NCBI RefSeq assembly: GCF_044466355.1
Contig: NZ_JBITMQ010000030.1
Coordinates: forward strand, 1 to 50,740
Length of the DNA stretch: 50,740 nucleotides
Reading direction: 5' to 3'
DNA from: Actinophytocola sp044466355
GTDB taxonomy: Bacteria > Actinomycetota > Actinomycetes > Mycobacteriales > Pseudonocardiaceae
How positions within the stretch are numbered: position 1 is the stretch's first letter; every line of letters begins with the position of its first letter. The translations under genes and the position numbers were made by a program. This document shows, in pieces, positions 29,269 through 37,255 of the stretch. Under the pieces are notes generated by a model that saw nothing but the letters and a program-made list of their open reading frames with translations, was not told the origin of the DNA and searched no databases.

Positions 29269-32200
29269 GCCTCGGGCCATGCCGCGACGGGGTTGCCGAG
29301 CCAGCGGGTGCCCGCGGGCACCTGCTCGCCCGCCATCACGAGCGACGCGGGTCCGACACACGTGTGCGCCCCGACGGTGGTTCCCGGCAGCACGATGCCG
29401 TGGGGCCCGAGTGTCGCGCCCTCGGCGAGGGTTACCTGGTCCATGCGCAGGATCCGATCATGGAACAGGTGGGTTTGTACAACACACCCCCGGTTCACGG
29501 TCGCACCGTCACCCAGACGGACCAGGTCGGCCTCGGGCAGCCAGTACGAGTCGCACCACACACCGCGGCCGACCCGCGCACCCAGTGCCCGCAGCCACCA
29601 CGACATCAGCGGCGTCCCGCCGACCGCGCCGACCAGCCACGGCACCGCCAGGACCTCGACGAACGTGTCCGCCAGCTCGCCCCGCCACACTCCCGACGAC
29701 CACAGCGGCCGGTTGCGCGCGGTGAACCGGCCGACCAGCGCCCACTTGGCCGCCACGGCGACCGCGCACGCGACGAGCCCGCCGCCCGCGAGCAGCACGC
29801 CGGAGAAGAGCAGCCCGAACTCGGCGATGCCCGCCACCACCAGCACGGCGAGCGCGACCGAGCACATCATCGGCACGACCCGGCACAGCTCGACGAGCGC
29901 GCGGGCGGCCAGCAGGCGGCGGGACGGCTTGTAGGTGCGCTCGGCGTCGCCGCTCTCGGCCACGCGCGGCAGCTTCATCGGCGGCATGCCCAGGTAGGAG
30001 CTGCCCGCCTTGGCCCGCTTCGGCGCCGCGGACAGCACGCCGACGAGGCCGCGTTTGGGCACCGACCGGCCGGGTGCGGCCATGCCCGAGTTGCCGACGA
30101 ACGCCCGCTTGCCGACCCGGACGGACGCGATCCGCAGCCAGCCGCCGCCGAGTTCGTAGGCGGCGACCATGGTGTCGTCGGCGAGGAACGCGCCGTCGCC
30201 CACGGTGGTCATCGCGGGCAGCGCGACGACGGTCGACGCCTCGACGTGCCTGCCGACCCGCATGCCGAGCGCACGCAGCCACACGGGTGTGAACAGGCTG
30301 GCGTACAAGGGGAACAGGAGGCTTCTCGCGGAGTCCATGAGCCGCAGCGTGGTCCACGCCTGCCACGCGATCCGGCCGCGCACGGGGTGGTGCCCCTCAC
30401 GCAGGCCGATGCCGAGCAGCCGCACGGACACCAGCGTCAGCAGCGCGTGCGTGACGAGCCAGGTCACCGTCACGGCGGGCACCGCCGCGAGCGCGGCGCC
30501 CAGTGTCGGGGTGCCGCCGAGGAACAGCGTGAGCACCCACAGCGCGGGCAGCGCGGACACGACCGGCAGAAGGCCGAGCAGCACGGTGGTGACGTCGTAG
30601 ATGGCGAGCCACGTGCGTGGCCGGGCCGGGCGGGCCTTGGGCCAGCGGTGCGCCGACTTGCCGTCCTTGACCGCGGGCACGCCGGACCAGCGCTGCCCGG
30701 TCGGCACGGCGCCGAGCACGCCGGAACCGGGCGCGATCTCGGCCCGCTTGCCGATGCGGGCGCCGGGGAACAGGGTGCTGCGCGCGCCGACGGTCGCGCC
30801 GGCGCCCACGCGGATCTTGCCGATGTGGACGAGGTCGCCGTCGACCCAGTGGCCGGACAGGTCGACCTCGGGCTCGATCGCCGCGCCGCGGCCGAGCTTG
30901 AGCATGCCGGTGACCGGCGGCAACGAGTGCAGGTCGGCGCCCTCGCCGATCTTCGCGCCGAGCGCGCGGGCGTAGTGGGTCAGCCACGAGCCCGCGAGGT
31001 CGGTGGCGCCGGACCGTTCGGCGAGTTGCTCGGCCGCCCACAGTCGCAGGTGGACACCGCCGCCGCGCGGGTAGGTGCCGGGTTTGACGCCACGCAACAG
31101 CAACCGGGCGCCGCCCGCGGCGAGCGCGAGGCGGCCAGGTGGGCTGAACAGGAGCAGCCAGCCCGCGCCGACGAGCCACCACGAGGTGGTGAACGGGAAG
31201 CCGAGCACGTTCCCGAGCGCCGCGAGCACGACCGTCCACCGCAGACCGACGATCGTCAGCAGCGGCAGCATCGCGAGCGTCTGGATGACGCCGGCGCGCC
31301 GCGGCACGGGCGTGATCTCGCGGGTCGACGCCTGCGTGCCCGCCAGCTCGTCGAGCCGCGCGGCCAGGGCCGCGACGGTCGGGTGGTGGTAGACGTCGCT
31401 CACCGACACCGACGGGTAGTCGGCGCGGATCAGCGACACGACCCGGGCGGCGGCGAGGCTGCCGCCACCGCACGCGAAGAAGTCCGCGTCCGGCCCGGCT
31501 GGCGACGCGCCCAGCACCTCGGCCCAGCGCTCGCCGAGCCACGCCTGGGTGCCGTACAGCTCGGCCGCGTCGACCTCGCCCGTGACGTTGCCGGAGTCCA
31601 GCGGCCATGGCAGGGCGTTCCGGTCGACCTTGCCGGACGTGCGGGTGGGCAGCGTGTCGACGCGCGCGAGCCGCGGCACGAGCGCGGCGGGCAGCGCGTC
31701 CCGCAGCCGTGCCACGGCGGCTTCGGCGTCGAAGTCCTGCGCGACGACGTACCCGACGAGCAGCTGCGTGCCGCTCGCGGTGGTGCGGACGGCCGCGGCG
31801 GCGCCGGAAACACCCGGCAGTGCCTGCAGTGCGGCGTCGATCTCGCCCAGCTCGATGCGGCGGCCGCCGAGCTTGACCTGCTCGTCGGCGCGGCCGAGGA
31901 ACACCAGCCCCTCGGGCTCGGCCCGCACGAGGTCACCGCTGCGGTAGGCGCGGGTCCAGCCCAGCGACGGCAGCGGCGCGTACTTCTCGGCGTCCTTGGC
32001 CGGGTCGAGGTACCGGGCGAGGCCCACACCGCCGATGACCAGCTCACCCGTGCCACCCATGGGCACGACCTCGCCAGCCTGGTCGACGACCGCGAGCTCC
32101 CAGCCCGCGAGCGGCAGCCCGATGCGGACGGGGCCCTCGCCGGTCATGCGGGCACCGCACGCGACCACCGTGGCCTCGGTGGGGCCGTAGGTGTTCCACA

Positions 32201-33092
32201 CCTCGCGGCCGTCCTGGGCGAGGCGTTCCGCCAGGTCGGGCGGGCAGGCCTCGCCGCCGAGGATCAGCAGCCGCACGTCCAGCAGCGCCTCGGCGGGCCA
32301 CAGCGCGACCAGCGTCGGGACGGTCGAGACGACGGTGATCTCCTGCTCGACCAGCCACGGCCCGAGGTCGACGCCGGTGCGGACGAGCCAGCGCGGCGCG
32401 GGGACCAGGCAGGCGCCGTTGCGCCACGCGAGCCACATCTCCTCGCAGGAGGCGTCGAAGGCGACGGACAGCCCGGCGAGCACGCGGTCGTCGGGGCCGA
32501 TGGGGTCGGCGGCGTCGTCCGCGAGGAACAGGTCCGCCTCGGCGTCGACGAACGCGGCGGCGGAGCGGTGGCTGACGGCCACGCCCTTCGGCTTGCCGGT
32601 GGAGCCGGAGGTGAAGATGATCCACGCGTCGTCGTCCAGCCCCGCGGGCCCGCGCCCGGCCGGGGTGTCCCGGATGGCCAGCTCGCGGCCCTCGCCGAGG
32701 ACCGCGCACACCGCGGCCTCGGAGAACACGAGGTCGGCGCGCTCGTCGGGGTCCTCGAAGTCGACCGGCACGTAGGCCGCGCCGGCGGCGAGCACGGCGA
32801 GGATCGCGACGTACAGGTCGGCGGTGCCGGACGGCACGCGGATCCCGACCCGGTCACCGGCGCCGATGCCCTCGGCCGCGAGCTTCTGGCGCAGCTCGTC
32901 GACGGCCGCGAGCAGCGCGCTGTAGGTGAGCACGGTCGTGCCGTCGTCGAGCGCGGGCGCCGCCGGATGACGGGCCGCGGTGTCGGCGAGGACGTCGTTC
33001 AGCGTGCGTGGCGCGGCGGCCGCGGCGCCGCTGAACCGCGCGAGCGAAGTGGTGAGCGTGTCGAGCAACGACTCGGTGCAGACGGCGGTCAT
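29259..33092 (-). CDS. pls: Pls/PosA-family single-module NRPS (predicted poly-lysine-type synthetase)
   Basis: 1277 residues from ATG 33092; an in-frame start at 33230 would give 1323. Layout: adenylation domain 25-500 (IFTSGSTGKPKG 159-170, FDASCEEMW 212-220, NTYGPTEATV 300-309, YRSGDLVR, Lys488 in TSGKVDR), carrier domain with Ser545 in CGGGSLAAAR, then about six membrane helices interleaved with three soluble domains resembling left-handed beta-helix acyltransferases. This is the Pls plan: it polymerises one amino acid without a normal condensation or thioesterase domain, in the membrane. Specificity positions read D-A-E-S-I-G-T-V-V-K, close to the lysine code I recall for bacitracin (DAESIGSVAK). 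Epsilon-poly-L-lysine is therefore the leading guess; diaminobutyrate or beta-lysine polymers are possible. Coupled to the M1 peptidase gene. Confidence 0.9.
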   Translation of the reverse strand: MTAVCTESLLDTLTTSLARFSGAAAAAPRTLNDVLADTAARHPAAPALDDGTTVLTYSALLAAVDELRQKLAAEGIGAGDRVGIRVPSGTADLYVAILAVLAAGAAYVPVDFEDPDERADLVFSEAAVCAVLGEGRELAIRDTPAGRGPAGLDDDAWIIFTSGSTGKPKGVAVSHRSAAAFVDAEADLFLADDAADPIGPDDRVLAGLSVAFDASCEEMWLAWRNGACLVPAPRWLVRTGVDLGPWLVEQEITVVSTVPTLVALWPAEALLDVRLLILGGEACPPDLAERLAQDGREVWNTYGPTEATVVACGARMTGEGPVRIGLPLAGWELAVVDQAGEVVPMGGTGELVIGGVGLARYLDPAKDAEKYAPLPSLGWTRAYRSGDLVRAEPEGLVFLGRADEQVKLGGRRIELGEIDAALQALPGVSGAAAAVRTTASGTQLLVGYVVAQDFDAEAAVARLRDALPAALVPRLARVDTLPTRTSGKVDRNALPWPLDSGNVTGEVDAAELYGTQAWLGERWAEVLGASPAGPDADFFACGGGSLAAARVVSLIRADYPSVSVSDVYHHPTVAALAARLDELAGTQASTREITPVPRRAGVIQTLAMLPLLTIVGLRWTVVLAALGNVLGFPFTTSWWLVGAGWLLLFSPPGRLALAAGGARLLLRGVKPGTYPRGGGVHLRLWAAEQLAERSGATDLAGSWLTHYARALGAKIGEGADLHSLPPVTGMLKLGRGAAIEPEVDLSGHWVDGDLVHIGKIRVGAGATVGARSTLFPGARIGKRAEIAPGSGVLGAVPTGQRWSGVPAVKDGKSAHRWPKARPARPRTWLAIYDVTTVLLGLLPVVSALPALWVLTLFLGGTPTLGAALAAVPAVTVTWLVTHALLTLVSVRLLGIGLREGHHPVRGRIAWQAWTTLRLMDSARSLLFPLYASLFTPVWLRALGMRVGRHVEASTVVALPAMTTVGDGAFLADDTMVAAYELGGGWLRIASVRVGKRAFVGNSGMAAPGRSVPKRGLVGVLSAAPKRAKAGSSYLGMPPMKLPRVAESGDAERTYKPSRRLLAARALVELCRVVPMMCSVALAVLVVAGIAEFGLLFSGVLLAGGGLVACAVAVAAKWALVGRFTARNRPLWSSGVWRGELADTFVEVLAVPWLVGAVGGTPLMSWWLRALGARVGRGVWCDSYWLPEADLVRLGDGATVNRGCVVQTHLFHDRILRMDQVTLAEGATLGPHGIVLPGTTVGAHTCVGPASLVMAGEQVPAGTRWLGNPVAAWPEACH

Positions 33093-33265
33093 CGACCACC
33101 CGCCGGACACTGGCGCAACGGATCCTCCGTCAAGCAAGCGCTGCGTCCGACTGCGTACGGGGCAGCGACCCCGTCTGTCCGTCAGACGGGCGACCCGCGA
33201 CTCTACCTCGCGTTCACGCTCAGTACCCAATCAGGCCACTCGGCCGTGTGAGATGTCACAGACGG

Positions 33266-33544
33266 TTATTGGTTGGCCGCCCTTGCCGCGATCCGGGCAC
33301 GGACCTCCGGCCTGCGCAGCGGCGGCACCGTCGACGGCGGCTGCTTGCGCGGCGGCAACTCGGTCAGCAACCGGGTGGTGGTCGCGGAGATCTCGGCCAC
33401 CGCGCGCTCGATCGCCTCGCGGGTCTTGTCGGTGACCGACGAGACGCCGGACACCTTGCGGACGAACTGGAGCGCGGCCGCCTGGATTTCCTCGTCGGTC
33501 GCGGCCGGCTCGAGACCGCGGAGCGGGGTGATGTTTCGGCACAT
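33266..33544 (-). CDS. DUF2277 family protein
   Basis: 92 residues beginning MCRNITPLRGLEPAATDEEI and continuing AALQFVRKVSG, the hallmark of DUF2277, a small helical family of unknown function common in Actinobacteria. The Cys at position 2 and Arg/Asn after it are strongly conserved in the family. A Pro-rich, basic tail (ELPPRKQPP) follows. It is 173 bp upstream of the pls start on the same strand; co-transcription is possible but not required. Nothing in the sequence indicates enzymatic activity. Confidence 0.85.
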   Translation of the reverse strand: MCRNITPLRGLEPAATDEEIQAAALQFVRKVSGVSSVTDKTREAIERAVAEISATTTRLLTELPPRKQPPSTVPPLRRPEVRARIAARAANQ

Positions 33545-33710
33545 GCGCCCGACTGTAGCCCTCCGGCCTGGTGGCGACAGAAAGTTGCGAACTCTCTCGA
33601 ACAGCCGAAAACCTTTACCGCTTCGGCCGATTGCCTGGTCCCGGCGCCGGCACTCACGCTGATCATGTCCGGCCTCCCGGACGTTCCCCTGCTACGTGTG
33701 GAGGCAGCCC

Positions 33711-34517
33711 ATGCGACACGGCACCTGGCTGGCGTTACCCATCGCCGTCGCCGTCCTGCTCACCCTCATCGGCATCAGCCCCGCCCAGGCGGCCGCCGGC
33801 CCGTACACCGCGCTCGGCGACTCGTACTCGTCCGGCGTCGGCACCCGCACCTACTACTCGGACAGCGGCTCCTGCTACCGAGGGCCGAACGCGTACCCGG
33901 TCAAGGTCGCCGCCCGGCTCGGCGCCCCGCTGACGTTCGCCGCGTGCTCCGGCGCGCGCGTGCCGGACGTGCTGAACCAGCTCGGCAGCCTGAACGCGAG
34001 CACCACGCTCGTGACCGTGTCGGTCGGCGGCAACGACGCCGGGTTCGCGGACGTGATCACCCAGTGCGCACTGCCGTGGCCGTGGACGTGCACCACGGAC
34101 ATCAACAACGCCAACAACTACATCCGCAACACACTGCCGGGCACGCTGAACAACCTGTACACGCAGATCCGCACGCGCGCGCCCAACGCACGCGTCGTCG
34201 TGGTCGGCTACCCGCGCCTGTTCAACGGTGAGGAATGCAACCTCGGCGCCCGGATCAGCCGGTCGGAGCAGTCGGCGCTGAACGCGACCGCCGACCTGCT
34301 CGCGACGACCATCGCGGGCCGGGCCGCGGCACACGGGTTCCGGTTCGTCGACGTGCGGTCCGCGTTCACCGGGCACGCCGTGTGCGACGACGTCGAGTGG
34401 CTCAACGGTCTCTCGGACCCGGTGCGCGAGTCCTACCACCCGAACACCGCCGGACACACGTACGGCTACACCCCGCTGGTCGCGAACGCGTTGAGCGCCG
34501 CGGTGACACAGGCCTGA
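33711..34517 (+). CDS. Secreted SGNH/GDSL esterase-lipase
   Basis: 268 residues from ATG 33711; GGAGG at 33700-33704 supports this start over a GTG at 33696. The signal peptide has core WLALPIAVAVLLTLIGI and likely cleavage after AQA (about residue 27). SGNH blocks: GDSYS (Ser38 nucleophile), Gly in CSGARV, GGND (106-109) and SYHP with His243. Six Cys suggest three disulfides, consistent with an extracellular enzyme like Streptomyces secreted phospholipase/esterases. It is monocistronic and followed by a hairpin at 34535-34577. The substrate (lipid or acetylated polysaccharide) is not determined. Confidence 0.9.
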   Translation: MRHGTWLALPIAVAVLLTLIGISPAQAAAGPYTALGDSYSSGVGTRTYYSDSGSCYRGPNAYPVKVAARLGAPLTFAACSGARVPDVLNQLGSLNASTTLVTVSVGGNDAGFADVITQCALPWPWTCTTDINNANNYIRNTLPGTLNNLYTQIRTRAPNARVVVVGYPRLFNGEECNLGARISRSEQSALNATADLLATTIAGRAAAHGFRFVDVRSAFTGHAVCDDVEWLNGLSDPVRESYHPNTAGHTYGYTPLVANALSAAVTQA

Positions 34518-34534
34518 ACCACGTACGGGTACCA

Positions 34535-34577
34535 GTGCACTGGTGCGGATGCCGTAGCGCATCTGCACCAGATGCAC
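34535..34577 (+). terminator. Hairpin after the SGNH esterase gene
   Basis: The arms 34535-34552 and 34559-34577 (GTGCACTGGTGCGGATGC against GCATCTGCACCAGATGCAC) pair with one bulge and one mismatch. It lies 18 bp after the stop and is not followed by a T-run, as is common for actinobacterial terminators. The rest of the gap to 34801 is distinctly lower in GC than its surroundings and shows no coding frame; it should hold the promoter of the response-regulator gene. Confidence 0.5.
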
Positions 34578-34801
34578 TAATCATTCCAAATTCGACCGAG
34601 TGGGTCTTCGTTACGCCATACGAGAATTTCGAAACCTATTTTCCGTAGCATTACCGCGCCGTATCCACCTCATTGTTTCCCTCGTTGCTCCATGTGCAGG
34701 ACGAGCTGTAACGGGAATTCCATCGCACCGGACCTACCTGTGTGGGAACGGCGATCGGATGGGGTCGCCGACCAGGCTGATTACCGTCCCCAGGAGGAGG
34801 C

Positions 34802-35455
34802 ATGACGCGTCGGAATCTCGGCAACCCGGCGGGACAGGAGGAGGGAAGATCCATCCGCGTGTTACTCGCGGAAGACATGGACCTCCTCCGGACCGCTCTC
34901 GTGAGCCTGTTGTCGGTCGAGGAGGACATCGAGGTCATCGCCGATCTGAAATGCAACGAGAAGGCCGTCTCCGTCGCCGTCCGCTTACGGCCGGACGTGG
35001 CGGTCGTCTCCGCCGACCTGCCGGCGAACAAAGGCCTCACGACCGTCCACGAGTTGCGGAAGCGACTTCCGGAGTGCCAGATTGTCGCACTCACCGTCAA
35101 GCGGCCGGTCGGTTTGCTGACACGACTGCTCGCCGCGGACGTCTCGGGTTTGATCGACAAGGACGCCCCCGCCGCCCGGCTGCTCCACGCGATCCGCGGC
35201 GTCGCCCAGGGCGGCACGGTGATCGACGCGAACCTGGTGGTCGCGGCGCTGTCGGCGGGCCGGAACCCGTTGACCCCGAGGGAGGTGGCGGTGCTGCGGC
35301 TCGCGGCCGAGGGCGCGAGCGGCCCGGAGATCGCGAAGGAGCTGTCGCTGTCGCCGGGGACCGTGCGCAACTACCTGTCGAACGCGATGAACAAGACCGG
35401 CGCGCGGACGAGGATCGACGCGATCCGCATCGCTACCGAGTCAGGCTGGCTGTGA
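34802..35455 (+). CDS. RamR-like atypical NarL/LuxR response regulator
   Basis: 217 residues from ATG 34802 behind a strong AGGAGG (34792-34797). A receiver domain (about 17-135) is followed by a LuxR helix-turn-helix (about 148-210, LTPREVAVLRLAAEGASGPE and the recognition helix GTVRNYLSNAMNKTGA). In the receiver the acidic pocket Glu24/Asp25 and the Lys of LIDKDAPA are kept, but the phospho-accepting Asp is replaced by Ser70 (PDVAVVSADLP). It is therefore likely to act without phosphorylation, perhaps by ligand or dimerisation. It converges on the lanthipeptide ABC transporter genes (15-bp overlap at the 3' ends), matching the place of ramR in SapB-type clusters. Confidence 0.88.
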   Translation: MTRRNLGNPAGQEEGRSIRVLLAEDMDLLRTALVSLLSVEEDIEVIADLKCNEKAVSVAVRLRPDVAVVSADLPANKGLTTVHELRKRLPECQIVALTVKRPVGLLTRLLAADVSGLIDKDAPAARLLHAIRGVAQGGTVIDANLVVAALSAGRNPLTPREVAVLRLAAEGASGPEIAKELSLSPGTVRNYLSNAMNKTGARTRIDAIRIATESGWL

Positions 35456-37108
35456 CGCGGGGGTGCGACCGGCGTCCCAGTGGCCGAGCAGGTCGCGGTA
35501 GAGCGGCGAGGTGCGCAACAGGGTGCCGTGGTCGCCGACCGCCGCCCCCGACCCGTCGAGCACGAGCACCCGGTCGGCACGCAACGCGGAACTGACGCGG
35601 TGGGCGATCACGACGAGCGTGCCCCGTGCCGCGAACGCCTCCTCGGCACGGCGTTCGGCGGGCGGATCGAGGTGGCAGGTGGCCTCGTCGAGCACGACGA
35701 GCGGCGCGGGCGACAGGTAGGCCCGCACGAGCGCGACCAGTTGCCGCTCCCCCGCGGACATCGACGACGGTGACAGCTCGGTGTCGTAGTCGCCGAACGT
35801 GGCGCCGACGGCAGCGGCGGCCGCGTCCAGTTCCGCCGTCGTGGCGGCGGGGTTGAGGTAGGTGAGGTTCTCGCGCAGGGTGCCGGTGAAGACGTAGGCC
35901 TCCTGCGGGATCAGCACCCGCGTCAGCTCGGGCCGGGCGAGGTCGGCCGCCCGCACGCCACCGACGGTGACCCGGCCGTCGTCCGGGCGCAGCAACCCGC
36001 AGAGCAGGCTGACCACGGTCGACTTGCCGATACCGCTGGGCCCGACGACGGCGAGGTGCTCACCCTCGTCGACGACGAGGTCGAGGCGGTCGACGACCGG
36101 CTCGGCGCGCGGCCCGTACGCGAAGGTGACCCCGTCGAGCCGGACGGCGTGCCCGTCCGGCACCCCGTCCTTGACGGGCGCGGCGGCGACATCGCTGGCG
36201 GCGAGCACCCGTCCGAGCGTGATCACGAACCGCAGCCCGCTGCCGCCGACCCCGGCGACGAAGTTCTGCAGCGCGGGCTGGAGTCCGAAGAGGACATACG
36301 TGGCGCCGCCCATGATCGCGCCCGCGGTCAGCCCGCCACCGACGAGCCACGGCCCGGCGAACAGAAGCACCAGCAGGGGTAGCCACCCGCCGACGGCGAA
36401 ACACGCGGTCCGCAGGGCGGCCACCGTGGCGAGCGCGCGTTCGGCGGCGGCCTGCTCGGCGATGGGCGCGGCGACCAACGCGGCCGCCTCGTCCTCGCGG
36501 CCGCACGCGGCGACGTCCCGGACGCCGGAGAAGACCCGTTCGGCGGCGTCACCGAGTCGTTCGTCGGCGAGCACCGAGTCCCGCTGGCGCGCGGCGGCGA
36601 CCCCGAGCACGGCGAGGAACGCGGTCAGCCCGAGGAGGAACGGCGGCAGGATCAGCACCGCGATGACGGGCGCGACGGACAACGACCCGACGACCACGCC
36701 GACGACGGTGACGAGGAACCCCCGCACGACGATGACGAGCCCGGCGTAGGTGTCCCGCACGATCTCCACCTGCCGGGTCAACCGGGCGAGCGCCCCGTCG
36801 GCGCCGTTGCGCAACGCGCCCCCGACGACACGCCGGACGAGCTTGTCGCGGAACGGCTCGGCGAGCTCGCCGAGCCGCCGGAACACCATCCGCGTGCCAA
36901 CGGCGCCGATCACCGAGACCAGCAGGAGGGACGCGAGCCAGAGGAGCCCCACATCCGGCCGCCCGGCGAGGAAGCCGCGGTCGACGGCGTTGGCCACGAC
37001 CAACCCGGACACGGCGGCGGGCAACGCCTCGGGAACCGACCAGACGAGGAGCGCCACGGTGGGCCGAGGAACCAGCGAGGTGGCGGCGTAGCGGAGTTCC
37101 CGTTTCAC
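35441..37108 (-). CDS. ABC exporter half, lanthipeptide cluster (RamB-like)
   Basis: 555 residues from GTG 37108; the longer frame upstream has no start-site support. An N-terminal six-helix membrane domain (about 1-300) and a nucleotide-binding domain carry Walker A GPSGIGKST, a signature-like MSAGERQLVALVR and Walker B LVVLDEATCHLD with intact Glu. The signature has Ala in place of the first Gly (SAGE). Last gene of the lanKC-lanA-ABC-ABC series, 147 bp after the other half-transporter. The two probably form a heterodimer exporting the modified peptide. Family knowledge: RamA/RamB export SapB. Confidence 0.88.
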   Translation of the reverse strand: MKRELRYAATSLVPRPTVALLVWSVPEALPAAVSGLVVANAVDRGFLAGRPDVGLLWLASLLLVSVIGAVGTRMVFRRLGELAEPFRDKLVRRVVGGALRNGADGALARLTRQVEIVRDTYAGLVIVVRGFLVTVVGVVVGSLSVAPVIAVLILPPFLLGLTAFLAVLGVAAARQRDSVLADERLGDAAERVFSGVRDVAACGREDEAAALVAAPIAEQAAAERALATVAALRTACFAVGGWLPLLVLLFAGPWLVGGGLTAGAIMGGATYVLFGLQPALQNFVAGVGGSGLRFVITLGRVLAASDVAAAPVKDGVPDGHAVRLDGVTFAYGPRAEPVVDRLDLVVDEGEHLAVVGPSGIGKSTVVSLLCGLLRPDDGRVTVGGVRAADLARPELTRVLIPQEAYVFTGTLRENLTYLNPAATTAELDAAAAAVGATFGDYDTELSPSSMSAGERQLVALVRAYLSPAPLVVLDEATCHLDPPAERRAEEAFAARGTLVVIAHRVSSALRADRVLVLDGSGAAVGDHGTLLRTSPLYRDLLGHWDAGRTPASQPA

Positions 37109-37255
37109 GTCAACACCCGCCCCAGCCGACCCCGAACGACAGTCCCATCCGTACGGCCCGGGGCCCCCCGATTTCAACGCTACCAGCGGGCACCGACAAT
37201 TCCGGGCGCGCGGCGCATCGGCGGTGGGCGCGACAAGTCCTTCGATGTGCGACCG

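Noticed and set aside
28962..33251. 1429-codon frame antisense to the Pls-type synthetase
   Set aside because: It mirrors the whole NRPS gene with Arg/Gly/Gln-rich sequence and has no motif; typical of third-position GC bias.
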